Assembly: GCF_900100625.1 (NCBI RefSeq)
Contig: NZ_FMTY01000002.1
Coordinates: forward strand, 1-64,000
DNA: 64,000 bases
Source: Flavobacterium saliperosum
GTDB taxonomy: Bacteria > Bacteroidota > Bacteroidia > Flavobacteriales > Flavobacteriaceae
Direction: 5' to 3'
The notes under the pieces were generated by a model. That model saw only the letters and a list, made by a program, of their open reading frames with translations, made no database searches and was not told where the DNA came from. Position numbers and translations under genes: made by a program. This document shows positions 54,453-62,757 of the stretch, one piece after another; within the stretch, counting starts at the first letter, position 1; the number at the start of each line of letters is the position of its first letter.

Positions 54453-56201
54453 TTATTGCATTTCTTTTTCGGAAAGTTGTTTATAATACAATTCTTTGTA
54501 ATAACCTTCCTGATTTACAAGCTGATAGTGAGAACCTTGCTGGATAATTTTTCCTTCCTCCAAAATGATTATCTGGTCGGCATTTTTGGCAGAGGAAACA
54601 CGATGGCTGACAATAATCGTGGTTTTGTCTTTGCAGAATTCCATCAGATTGTTTAGGATGGCTTCTTCGGTTTCGGTATCAACCGCTGATAGACAGTCGT
54701 CTAAAAGTAATATTGGTGCGTTTTTAATCATCGCACGCGCTATGGAAACCCGTTGCTTTTGTCCTCCCGAAAGCGTAATCCCGCGTTCCCCCAAAACAGT
54801 TTCATATTGGTTTTTAAACTTTACGATATTTTTATGCACGACGGCTTTTTTAGCTGCTTCAATCACTTCTTCTTCGGTGGCATCTTCTTTTCCGAATTTG
54901 ATATTGTTTTTTATCGAATCCGAAAACAGGAACGCATCCTGCGGAACAAAACCGATATGATCCCGAACATCGAACAGGTTGAGTTTTTTGATATCGGTAC
55001 CGTCAATTTTCACCGTTCCCTCTTTTACATCGTACAGTCGGCTGATAAGGGAAAGTATCGTCGATTTTCCGGAACCGGTTTTCCCTAATATGGCAAGAGT
55101 TTCTCCTTTGTTTATGGTAAACGAAATGTTTTTCAGCGCTTCAATATTGGTGTCGTCATAGGTAAACGAAACATTCTCGAAAGCGATTTTTCCGTTGATT
55201 TCCGTTTTTTCGTTCACGGTATTCTGAATTTCCGGTACCACTTTCAGGAATTCGTTGATGCGTTTCTGCGACGCCTCGGCTTCCTGAACCATGGAGGACA
55301 CCCATCCTAAAGATGCTACAGGCCAGGTCAGCATGTTAATGTATAAAATAAACTGGGCGATTACTCCGATATCCGGAATTGTTCCATTGATATACATCAT
55401 TCCGCCCACATAAATCACCACAAGGTTACTGATTCCGATAAGTAAAATCATCAATGGCCCAAACAATGACTGTACCCGTGCCAAATCAAGATTCTTGGTT
55501 TTGCTTTCTTTGGAAAGGTCGATAAAATCGTTTTGTTTCTTATTTTCAAGTGCATAGGCTTTTATCACGCGAATTCCGGAAAACATTTCCTGAGTGAACG
55601 TGGAAAGCTTGGATAAATTCTGTTGGTAGGCAGTACTGCGTTTGTTGATTTCCGAACTGATTTTGAAAATGCTGTAGGCTAAAACGGGTAATGGTAAAAG
55701 CGAATACAAGGTAAGTTCGGGTGAAACGATATACATCTGAACCGTCACCACCGCAAAACGAATAATGGTATTTATGGAATACATTACGGCCGGCCCCACA
55801 TACTGACGCACTTTTCCAACGTCTTCACTAATACGGTTCATTAAATCACCGGTACGGTTTTGTTTGTAAAAATTTTGGGTTAGTCTTTCGTATTGGTAAA
55901 ACACTTCATTTTTTAAATCGAACTCAATATGACGCGACATTACAATCAATGTCTGACGCATTAAAAAAGTCAAAAAACCGGCTATTAAGGTAGTGACCAA
56001 AATCAGGATAATGTTTTTCAACAGGACATCCTGAACCGCTTCCGGGGATAATTTGCTGTGCTCTAAAACCTTAATGGAGTCACCTACCAGTTTCGGGGTA
56101 TACAAAGTGAAGAATTGTGCTACAATTGTAATAAAAATTCCGAGCAGGAATCGGTATTTGTATTTTATGAAATATTTGTTTAAATATTGAAGTTCTTTCA
56201 T
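54453..56201 (-). CDS. ABC exporter (fused permease and ATPase)
   Basis: 582 residues: six membrane helices (about 15-320), then the ATPase with Walker A (LGKTGSGKST), Q-loop (GFVPQDAFLF), signature LSGGQKQRV, Walker B (ILLLDDCLSAVD) and H-loop (IIVSHRVSS). In Walker B the usual catalytic Glu is Asp (LLLDD), as in some one-sided heterodimeric exporters, so a partner subunit may be needed. It resembles the MsbA/YheI/LmrC group of drug or lipid exporters. No partner exporter is adjacent. Confidence 0.92.
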   Translation of the reverse strand: MKELQYLNKYFIKYKYRFLLGIFITIVAQFFTLYTPKLVGDSIKVLEHSKLSPEAVQDVLLKNIILILVTTLIAGFLTFLMRQTLIVMSRHIEFDLKNEVFYQYERLTQNFYKQNRTGDLMNRISEDVGKVRQYVGPAVMYSINTIIRFAVVTVQMYIVSPELTLYSLLPLPVLAYSIFKISSEINKRSTAYQQNLSKLSTFTQEMFSGIRVIKAYALENKKQNDFIDLSKESKTKNLDLARVQSLFGPLMILLIGISNLVVIYVGGMMYINGTIPDIGVIAQFILYINMLTWPVASLGWVSSMVQEAEASQKRINEFLKVVPEIQNTVNEKTEINGKIAFENVSFTYDDTNIEALKNISFTINKGETLAILGKTGSGKSTILSLISRLYDVKEGTVKIDGTDIKKLNLFDVRDHIGFVPQDAFLFSDSIKNNIKFGKEDATEEEVIEAAKKAVVHKNIVKFKNQYETVLGERGITLSGGQKQRVSIARAMIKNAPILLLDDCLSAVDTETEEAILNNLMEFCKDKTTIIVSHRVSSAKNADQIIILEEGKIIQQGSHYQLVNQEGYYKELYYKQLSEKEMQ

Positions 56202-56323
56202 TGTATTTGATATATTTTGAAAAAATCTGCTTTAAAGTGTTAAAAAATTAAAATAAATTTTTAAAAAGCGCAATTCTGATTTGAAAACATTTATTAATAA
56301 AAAATTAAAAAAAACGATTTGTA

Positions 56324-56354
56324 TTGAAATATTCTGAATAAAAATGTAATTTTG
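56324..56354 (+). promoter_or_regulatory. Promoter of the leucine dehydrogenase gene
   Basis: TTG at 56324-56326 and TAATTTTG at 56347-56354 are 20 bases apart, a good -33/-7 pair; the leader is about 40 bases. The AT-rich stretch upstream (56202-56323) shows no gene. Confidence 0.65.
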
Positions 56355-56399
56355 CAACCTGTTTTTGAATATAATTCAACCTATAAAAACATTTAAAAC

Positions 56400-57506
56400 A
56401 TGATAACAGAAGTTACAAACGCTGGTGAGCTTCATAAAATCGACCCTGTTTTCGGTCAGGTTTCATTTGATAATCATGAGCAAATCGTATTTTGTCACGA
56501 CAAAGATACTGGTTTAAAAGCAATTATTGGAGTTCATAACACAGTTTTAGGACCTGCTTTGGGAGGGACGAGAATGTGGAAATATACTAACGAATGGGAA
56601 GCATTGAATGATGTTTTGCGTTTGTCTCGCGGAATGACGTTCAAGTCGGCAATTTCAGGTTTGAATCTTGGTGGAGGAAAAGCGGTTATCATCGGTGATT
56701 CAAAAGCGGATAAAACTCCGGAATTGATTGCTAAATTCGGACAGTTTGTAAATTCGTTAAGCGGAAAATATATCACGGCTGAGGATGTGGGAACCACTAC
56801 GGCCGATATGGATCTGATTCGTGACAATACGCCATATGTGACCGGAATTTCTGAAGGAAGAGGTGGTTCAGGTAACCCGTCTCCGGTAACGGCTTACGGT
56901 GTTTACATGGGAATGAAAGCAGCTGCGAAATACCAGTTTGGTTCGGATAATTTAGAAGGCAAAAAGATTTTGGTTCAAGGTATCGGTCACGTAGGTGAGA
57001 CTTTGGTTGAGTTAATCACTAAAGAAGGTGCTTTGGTTCAGATTGCCGATATTAACGAAGCGCGTCTTCAGGAAGTTGGTGCCAAATATGGTGCTAAAGT
57101 ATATACAGGAAACGATTTGTACAGTGTTGATGTGGATATCTACGCGCCATGTGCTTTAGGAGCTACAATTAACGATGATACTATAGAAAAAATCAAAGCG
57201 AAAGTTATTGCTGGAGCGGCAAACAATCAGTTGGCGGTTGAGCAGATTCACGGTGCAAGATTACAGGAAAGAGGGATTTTGTATGCTCCGGATTTCTTAA
57301 TCAACGCGGGTGGAATCATTAACGTATATGGTGAAATCGCAGGATACGGTAAAGAAGAAGCCATGCGCAGAACCGAAAATATCTACAATACTACTTTGGA
57401 TATTTTTAACTATGCAAAAGAAAGCAACATCACTACCCATCAGGCGGCTATGAGAATGGCGCAGGAGCGTATCGATGCAAGAAAAAAAGAAAACGCTGCA
57501 AAGTAG
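56400..57506 (+). CDS. Leucine dehydrogenase-type amino acid dehydrogenase
   Basis: 368 residues, the length of leucine/phenylalanine dehydrogenases. The catalytic Lys is Lys94 in GLNLGGGKAV; an earlier conserved stretch is LGGTRMW. The Rossmann motif is VQGIGHVGETLVE. The enzyme interconverts branched-chain amino acids and their 2-oxo acids with NAD, the entry to branched-chain degradation and precursor for iso-fatty acids, which dominate Flavobacterium lipids (established for the genus). Valine or phenylalanine as main substrate cannot be excluded. Followed by a terminator that contains the nusB promoter. Confidence 0.92.
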   Translation: MITEVTNAGELHKIDPVFGQVSFDNHEQIVFCHDKDTGLKAIIGVHNTVLGPALGGTRMWKYTNEWEALNDVLRLSRGMTFKSAISGLNLGGGKAVIIGDSKADKTPELIAKFGQFVNSLSGKYITAEDVGTTTADMDLIRDNTPYVTGISEGRGGSGNPSPVTAYGVYMGMKAAAKYQFGSDNLEGKKILVQGIGHVGETLVELITKEGALVQIADINEARLQEVGAKYGAKVYTGNDLYSVDVDIYAPCALGATINDDTIEKIKAKVIAGAANNQLAVEQIHGARLQERGILYAPDFLINAGGIINVYGEIAGYGKEEAMRRTENIYNTTLDIFNYAKESNITTHQAAMRMAQERIDARKKENAAK

Positions 57507-57527
57507 TTTTTAAAAAATAATATTTCA

Positions 57528-57570
57528 TAATTTTGCGGAGCGAAAGGCATTCTTTCGCTCCGTTAATTTT
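57528..57570 (+). terminator. Terminator with overlapping nusB promoter
   Basis: CGGAGCGAAAG (57536-57546) and CTTTCGCTCCG (57552-57562) form a perfect 11-bp stem, then TTAATTTTT. A -7 box TAATTTTG (57528-57535) ends directly before it, so nusB transcripts would start inside the hairpin. Confidence 0.75.
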
Positions 57571-57588
57571 TAAAGTTCTTACAACAAG

Positions 57589-58533
57589 ATGTTAAACAGA
57601 AGACATATCCGTGTGAAAGTGATGCAATCTATCTACGCCATGCATCAAAACAATTCCGATAATCTTGACAAGGAAGAGAAATTCCTGTTTCAGAGTATCG
57701 AAAATATTCAGGATTTATATCTTATCATGCTTTCCGCATTGGTGGAAATCAAAAAAGCGGAGGAAGATTTTATCGATAAATCCAGTAAAAAACATCTTGC
57801 CACAAAAGAAGAACGCAATCCAAACACCAAGTTTATTAAAAATAAGGTTCTTGAATTATTAACCGATAATAATTCTTTGGGAATCGCTTTGGCCGACAGA
57901 AACATCACCAATTGGAAAAACAATGACGATTACATTCTGTTACTTCTGGAAGCGATTAAAAGCAGCGAATTGTATGAACAATACATGAGCGTTCCCGGAA
58001 ACGATTTCGAAGCAGACAAACAGTTTGTGGTCGATATTTTTTCTGAAATTATCGCACCAAACGAAAAGCTGTATGATTATCTGGAAGATACAAAACTGAC
58101 GTGGATCGACGATATTCCGTTGGTGAACACCATGATTGTGAAACAGTTGAAGCAAATCAAGTCGGCGGAAGACACTTCGTTTTTCGTGCCGAGATTGTAT
58201 AAGGATTCCGATGATAAGGAGTTTGTGAAAAATCTTTTCCGTAAGACGGTGCTGAACAACAACGAGTTAGCGAAAGAATTCATTGATAAAACACCAAACT
58301 GGGATGCGGAACGTATTGCCGAAATCGACACCATCATCTTGAAGATGGCGATTTGTGAGTTTTTGAAATTCCCATCCATTCCGGTAAAAGTAACTATTAA
58401 CGAATATTTAGAATTGGCAAAAGAGTATTCTACACCAAAAAGTAGTATTTTTATCAACGGAATTCTGGACAACTTAGTGAAAGAATACCAGAAAGAAAAC
58501 AAATTAATCAAAACCGGAAGAGGTTTAATGTAA
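57589..58533 (+). CDS. nusB: Transcription antitermination factor NusB (long form)
   Basis: 314 residues, more than twice E. coli NusB (139). The start MLNRRHIRVKVMQSIYAMHQ is the Arg-rich RNA-binding helix of the family. The true NusB C-terminal half is at about 225-305 (WDAERIAEIDTIILKMAICEFLKFPSIPVKVTINEYLELAKEY in pieces). Between them lies a helical insert of about 150 residues, usual in Bacteroidetes. NusB binds boxA RNA with S10 for rRNA antitermination. It heads an operon with the DUF1573 and yajC genes. Confidence 0.93.
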   Translation: MLNRRHIRVKVMQSIYAMHQNNSDNLDKEEKFLFQSIENIQDLYLIMLSALVEIKKAEEDFIDKSSKKHLATKEERNPNTKFIKNKVLELLTDNNSLGIALADRNITNWKNNDDYILLLLEAIKSSELYEQYMSVPGNDFEADKQFVVDIFSEIIAPNEKLYDYLEDTKLTWIDDIPLVNTMIVKQLKQIKSAEDTSFFVPRLYKDSDDKEFVKNLFRKTVLNNNELAKEFIDKTPNWDAERIAEIDTIILKMAICEFLKFPSIPVKVTINEYLELAKEYSTPKSSIFINGILDNLVKEYQKENKLIKTGRGLM

Positions 58534-58550
58534 TTAACTTTTTTGAAACC

Positions 58551-59030
58551 ATGATTAGAAGAACTCTTGGAGTGTTGGCTGTTGCCGCATTGGTACTGTC
58601 AACTTCATGTAAAAATGAAAATGCTTCGGACAAGATTGATCCGGCAAATGTTGAAAAAACTATGGCAGAAAATGCCGCAACGGGTAAATTACCTGTTGTG
58701 AAATTTGACAAAATGGAGCATGATTTCGGAACGATTGGTGAAGGGGATAAGCCGGAAACGGAATTTACCATTACCAATGAAGGAGAAGCCGATTTAATCA
58801 TCATTAACGCACAGGGAAGTTGCGGTTGTACCGTTCCTGTTTGGCCAAAAGAACCAATTAAACCGGGTCAGTCGGCACCATTGAAAGTGTCTTTTGATTC
58901 TAACGGTAAACCGGGGCAACAACAAAAAACAGTTACTTTGACAACCAATTCGAAAGAAGGTTCGGAAAAAGTGACAATTAAAGCGAATGTAACACCAAAA
59001 GCCGGAGGAACAACTCCTGCAGCACACTAA
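58551..59030 (+). CDS. DUF1573 lipoprotein
   Basis: 159 residues with a lipoprotein signal ending at LSTSC. The DUF1573 domain (about 50-150) is an Ig-like sandwich with HDFGTIGEGDKPETEFTITNEGEADL in pieces and the conserved GSCGCTVPVWPKEPI, where the CGC pair may bind metal or form a redox link. The tail is Pro/Ala-rich and ends in a His. Role unknown; Bacteroidetes often keep it beside nusB and yajC. It lies 17 bases behind nusB and 12 before yajC. Confidence 0.88.
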   Translation: MIRRTLGVLAVAALVLSTSCKNENASDKIDPANVEKTMAENAATGKLPVVKFDKMEHDFGTIGEGDKPETEFTITNEGEADLIIINAQGSCGCTVPVWPKEPIKPGQSAPLKVSFDSNGKPGQQQKTVTLTTNSKEGSEKVTIKANVTPKAGGTTPAAH

Positions 59031-59042
59031 AAATAATTTACA

Positions 59043-59318
59043 ATGGGACAAATGGGCCAGTTTTTACCGATTATCTTAATGTTTGTAGTCGTTTATTTCT
59101 TAATGATCCGACCGCAACAACAAAAAGCAAAAAAAGAAAAAGAATTTGAAGCAGCTGTGAAAGTAGGCGACAAAATCATTACCAAATCCGGAATCCACGG
59201 TAAAATTGCCGAGTTGTATGAAGACTCCGTGGTTATCGAAACGATGGCGGGTAAAATTAAAATGGAGCGTTCTGCCATTTCTATGGAATTGAGCATGAAA
59301 GCTAACGCTGCGAAATAA
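59043..59318 (+). CDS. yajC: Preprotein translocase subunit YajC
   Basis: 91 residues: one N-terminal membrane helix (about 6-22), the motif MIRPQQQKAKKEKEF, and a small beta domain (VKVGDKIITKSGIHGKIAEL). YajC joins SecDF in the holo-translocon. Last gene of the nusB operon, closed by a bidirectional terminator. Confidence 0.94.
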   Translation: MGQMGQFLPIILMFVVVYFLMIRPQQQKAKKEKEFEAAVKVGDKIITKSGIHGKIAELYEDSVVIETMAGKIKMERSAISMELSMKANAAK

Positions 59319-59340
59319 TTTTCAAAAGCATACCAAATAA

Positions 59341-59371
59341 AAAAGTCCCGATTAGTTTTCGGGACTTTTTT
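59341..59371. terminator. Bidirectional terminator behind yajC
   Basis: AAAAGTCCCGA (59341-59351) and TCGGGACTTTT (59359-59369) pair perfectly over 11 bp, with T-runs on both strands. Confidence 0.88.
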
Positions 59372-59372
59372 A

Positions 59373-59957
59373 TTATCTGTATTTATCATTCAAGCCAATG
59401 CCTTCGAGTATCATCGGTTTTATTTTTTCGATTCGCGTAAGTTTGGTTTTCTCCTGTTTGGCTGTTTCCACATATTCAAGAAATTCACGTTGCTTGTAAG
59501 GAGTAAAAGCTTCAAATGCTTTTTTTAGAATACTGTCCGATTTGAATTCGGCATTCAGTAATTCCGAAACGATTTCTTCTTTCTTTTCGGGTTTGAAAGC
59601 TAAACCTGCTTTCTCATTGGCTATCGCTTCGTTAATGTAATCCAGGATGGATTTCTCATTTTTCATAAGTTCTTCTTTTGATGAGAAACGCCATTGACGC
59701 AAAGCTTTAGTAACGCCTTCATTAGCATTGACTAAAACCTTTTTCTCATCTTTCAGGAAGACACCGTTAAAAAACCAGATGGCAACATACGATTTGAATC
59801 CGCCAAGTCCCAGTACATTTTTTTTATTGATAGTATAAACCGTACCGCCCCATTTGGTCATTTCTTCCAGTTCGGTTTTGGCAATCAATGATTTTAAAAA
59901 ATCTAATTCTTCCGGCCATTGATTGGTTTTATTCCATGGATTTTTTTCTTCTTTCAT
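59373..59957 (-). CDS. DUF1801 / YdeI-like protein
   Basis: 194 residues. The first part is a DUF1801 domain (ELEEMTKWGGTVYTINKKNVLGLGG, FKSYVAIWFFNG), the second the YdeI/OmpD-associated C-terminal helices (FEAFTPYKQREFLEYVETAKQEKTKLTRIEKI in pieces). Cytosolic. Function unknown; B. subtilis YdeI-related proteins are tied to peptide resistance, but this is not transferable. It is convergent with yajC. Confidence 0.84.
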   Translation of the reverse strand: MKEEKNPWNKTNQWPEELDFLKSLIAKTELEEMTKWGGTVYTINKKNVLGLGGFKSYVAIWFFNGVFLKDEKKVLVNANEGVTKALRQWRFSSKEELMKNEKSILDYINEAIANEKAGLAFKPEKKEEIVSELLNAEFKSDSILKKAFEAFTPYKQREFLEYVETAKQEKTKLTRIEKIKPMILEGIGLNDKYR

Positions 59958-59989
59958 GTGATTTGAAATGGAAATTTATGCAACCAATA

Positions 59990-60047
59990 TAAAAAGAAAA
60001 CCGCAGATTTACAGATAGTACATTTAAATAATCTGTGAATCTGCGGT
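59990..60047 (-). terminator. Long hairpin of the CCGCAGATT repeat type behind pepT
   Basis: Arms 60000-60016 (ACCGCAGATTTACAGAT) and 60031-60047 (ATCTGTGAATCTGCGGT) pair over 17 bp with one mismatch that is G-U in RNA. The A-rich run 59990-59999 gives a T-tail on the minus strand. Similar AATCTGC words continue to about 60100. It is probably both a repeat and the pepT terminator. Confidence 0.75.
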
Positions 60048-60101
60048 AAAATTTGTTGTTTTCAGTTGACGGATTTTTGTAATCTGCCTTCTGCAATCTG
60101 T

Positions 60102-61349
60102 TTACTTCTTATACTTTTCAGCAGTCAATTCGGCAATTTTGATAATTACGTCAATGGCTTTTTGCATGCTCTCCACCGGAACATATTCGTATTTTCCGTG
60201 GAAATTGTGTCCACCGGCAAAGATATTCGGACACGGTAATCCCATGAACGATAAACGCGAACCGTCGGTACCACCACGAATCGGTTTAATTAACGGTTTG
60301 ATGTCCAACGCTTTCATGGCCTGTTCCGCTAAATCTACAATATGCTTAACCGGTTCCACCTTCTCACGCATGTTGTAATATTGGTCTTTCACTTCAATTT
60401 CAACGATGTCGGCACCAAATTGTTTCGCGTATTTCTTGTTGAATTTATCAGCTATTTTAACTACTTGTTTTTTACGTTTTTCGAATTTTTTACGGTTATG
60501 ATCACGGATGATTAACTGCACATTCGTTTCCTCTATGCTTCCGTCCAAATGAACCACGTGGAAGAAACCTTCGTAACCTTTGGTTCTTTCCGGCACTTCG
60601 TCTTTTGGTAATTTTGAAATGTATTTGGTTGCCAAAAGCATCGAGTTAATCATTTTTCCTTTGGCATAACCCGGGTGCACGCTTTTTCCTTTGAATTTCA
60701 GCTTTACACCGGCCGCGTTGAAGTTTTCATACTCCAACTCGCCAATCTGACTTCCGTCCATAGTATACGCCCATTCGCATCCGAATTTCTCCACATCAAA
60801 GAAATCAGCACCACGACCAATTTCCTCATCCGGTGTGAAACCAACTTTAAGTGTTCCGTGTTTGATGTGCGGATTCTGAATCAGGTATTCCATCGCAGTT
60901 ACGATTTCGGTAACACCGGCTTTGTCATCGGCACCCAAAAGCGTAGTTCCGTCGGTAGTAATTAAGGTTTGTCCTTTGTATAGCAATAAATCTTCGAAAT
61001 AACTCGGAGACAATACAATGTTTTGTTCTTTGTTTAAAACGATATCACCACCATCATAATTTTTAACGATTTGCGGTTTTACATTCGCTCCGGTAAAATC
61101 GGGTGTAGTGTCAAAATGCGCCACAAAACCGATGGTAGGCACTTCATAATCCAAATTGCTTGGTAATGTAGCCTGAATGTATGATTTGTCGTCAATGGTC
61201 ACATCCTGCAAACCTATGGCTTTTAATTCTTCAACCAATTTATTGGCCAAATCCCATTGTTTAGCGGTACTTGGAGTTGTGGTTGAATTCGGGTCGGATT
61301 CCGTATCTACAGTTACGTAACTGATGAAACGATCGATTATATGTTGCAT
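60102..61349 (-). CDS. pepT: Peptidase T (aminotripeptidase)
   Basis: 415 residues from ATG 61349 (MQHIIDRFISYV); an in-frame TTG eight codons upstream overlaps the -7 box and is rejected. M20 family metal motifs are AHFDTTPDF, LLGADDKAGV, FTPDEEIGRGADFFD and the C-terminal GGTDGSRLS with GGHNFHGKYEY. Two zinc ions hydrolyse the N-terminal bond of tripeptides in the cytosol. Monocistronic. Confidence 0.95.
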   Translation of the reverse strand: MQHIIDRFISYVTVDTESDPNSTTTPSTAKQWDLANKLVEELKAIGLQDVTIDDKSYIQATLPSNLDYEVPTIGFVAHFDTTPDFTGANVKPQIVKNYDGGDIVLNKEQNIVLSPSYFEDLLLYKGQTLITTDGTTLLGADDKAGVTEIVTAMEYLIQNPHIKHGTLKVGFTPDEEIGRGADFFDVEKFGCEWAYTMDGSQIGELEYENFNAAGVKLKFKGKSVHPGYAKGKMINSMLLATKYISKLPKDEVPERTKGYEGFFHVVHLDGSIEETNVQLIIRDHNRKKFEKRKKQVVKIADKFNKKYAKQFGADIVEIEVKDQYYNMREKVEPVKHIVDLAEQAMKALDIKPLIKPIRGGTDGSRLSFMGLPCPNIFAGGHNFHGKYEYVPVESMQKAIDVIIKIAELTAEKYKK

Positions 61350-61370
61350 ATAGTTTAATTTTTGAGAACA

Positions 61371-61378
61371 CAAATATA
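61371..61378 (-). promoter_or_regulatory. -7 box of pepT
   Basis: Minus strand TATATTTG, exact TAnnTTTG match, 21 bases before the ATG. Confidence 0.55.
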
Positions 61379-61422
61379 GGGTTTATGCATGAAAATACAG
61401 GCGGAATTAAATGTAAGAAAAT

Positions 61423-61446
61423 AAAAAAAGCTCCTGTAAAGGAGCT
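61423..61446 (-). terminator. Terminator of the 61480 gene
   Basis: In minus direction AGCTCCT (61440-61446) and AGGAGCT (61429-61435) pair, followed by a T-run. Confidence 0.78.
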
Positions 61447-61479
61447 GATTAAATTGTATGTAAAAACATTTGGTGCGGA

Positions 61480-62025
61480 TTACCAGTCGCTTTTGGTTGC
61501 TGAGGATTTACTCATTTCGCTTTTAATGTTTGATTTGATGGTTCCTATTTCAGCATTGATAGCGGCATAGTAGGCTTTAAGTGTTTCACCAAGTTTTGGT
61601 TTTTGGGCTGCTTTTTCCGAAGCGGTTTTGTCAAACATTTTTTCAAGCGGCGTTTCCGAAACTTCTGTTTTAGTGAAGATGTTTTTTATTTCGTATTTGT
61701 ATTTGTTGTCTTTTGACAAAATTGAAATCGTGTAAAACAATTTCACCTTTACATCGCTTCCGTTAACTTTTACGGTCATGATGGAATACTGATTGTCTGA
61801 AACCGAATAGGCTTCCTTATTTTGCTTCAGTTTTTCCTGGGTAACTTTATAGGTATTCACGAAGAACATTTTTGAATTGGTAAACAGGTCATCTTTGGTC
61901 TTTCCTTCAGATGAAACCACTTCCGTAAAAATAATTTGTCCGTTTTCATTTAAAGGAAATTCGAATTTCTCCTGAGCATAACTGTTTAAAGCAAATAATA
62001 CGAATAATAAGAATATTTTTTTCAT
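61480..62025 (-). CDS. Exported DUF4468-like protein
   Basis: 181 residues with a signal peptide (ending ...NSYAQ). The mature part starts FPLNENGQIIFTEVVSSEGKTKDDLFTNSKMFF in pieces: a strand, then a helix, the layout of DUF4468 domains with a TBP-like fold found in exported Bacteroidetes proteins. A long Lys/Ala/Glu helix forms the C-terminus, ending SATKSDW. Function unknown. Confidence 0.68.
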   Translation of the reverse strand: MKKIFLLFVLFALNSYAQEKFEFPLNENGQIIFTEVVSSEGKTKDDLFTNSKMFFVNTYKVTQEKLKQNKEAYSVSDNQYSIMTVKVNGSDVKVKLFYTISILSKDNKYKYEIKNIFTKTEVSETPLEKMFDKTASEKAAQKPKLGETLKAYYAAINAEIGTIKSNIKSEMSKSSATKSDW

Positions 62026-62117
62026 GTTCTTTCAGACTTACGTTAATAAATTTAATTCAATAATTTGGGTTTGGTTTTTATAGTATTACAATATTAGTGT
62101 TTTTTTTAAATTATTTA

Positions 62118-62160
62118 TAAAAAAAGAAAGCCTTTAAAATAAAAATTTTAAAGGCTTTCT
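62118..62160 (-). terminator. Terminator of ssrA
   Basis: AGAAAGCCTTTAAAAT (62125-62140) and ATTTTAAAGGCTTTCT (62145-62160) pair perfectly over 16 bp with an AAAA/TTTT loop, followed by a T-run on the minus strand. It begins directly at the tmRNA 3' end. Confidence 0.92.
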
Positions 62161-62161
62161 G

Positions 62162-62555
62162 TGGAGTCGGAGAGAATCGAACTCTCGTCCAAACAAGCAA
62201 TCGAAGAGCTTTCTACACGCTTATTTCCTGATTGAATTTTCGACAAAAAGCAAGGCCAGAAACAGCCACTTTTCGCTTAGCTTTATAGTTGTCAGAACAG
62301 ATTTAAAGCATTACCGTTCCTAGGTTTACTTTTACGGTTCCCCTAATCCGAACGCCATAAACCAAGGCTTTCGAGGAGAATCTAGCTTTCCTACCTGGTA
62401 GGAACTAGGCAAATCTTACTGTAATTCAGATTAAGCAGCTAAAGCGTAATTATTTTCGCCGTGTAAAGTTGTGAAACCTTTTATTAACGAGAATTGTCCC
62501 AGTTCTCGACGTGCTTACTTCCCAATTCCACTCGCTGTCAAAACCAGTCGACCCC
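62162..62555 (-). ncRNA. ssrA: Transfer-messenger RNA, one-piece
   Basis: The minus strand starts GGGGTCGACTGG and ends GTTCGATTCTCTCCGACTCCA; the ends pair as an alanine-tRNA-like acceptor stem (GGGGUCG with CGACUCC), with a T-arm loop TTCGATT. The tag frame starts with resume codon GGC (62458-62460) and reads GENNYALAA, stop TAA at 62431-62433. The 3' CCA is not encoded (the next bases are CAG), so it must be added. It frees stalled ribosomes together with SmpB. Exact 5' and 3' ends are estimates from pairing. Confidence 0.96.
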
Positions 62556-62591
62556 AGTGGTTATGCTATTAGAATAGCAAAAATCAGTCCA

Positions 62592-62599
62592 CAAAGTTA
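62592..62599 (-). promoter_or_regulatory. -7 box of ssrA
   Basis: Minus strand TAACTTTG, exact TAnnTTTG match, about 37 bases before the mature 5' end; the short leader would be removed by RNase P. Confidence 0.55.
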
Positions 62600-62757
62600 A
62601 AGTATTTAATTTTCAATTAAAAATTATTGCACCTCTATTCTTTAAATAGTACATTTGGACAAGAATAAACAAAAACAAACAAAACTAACCCCTAAAAGTT
62701 GCGTTATTATCGGAATTTCCCCTTTAACACTGATAACTTTTCAATGATTGCATAAAA

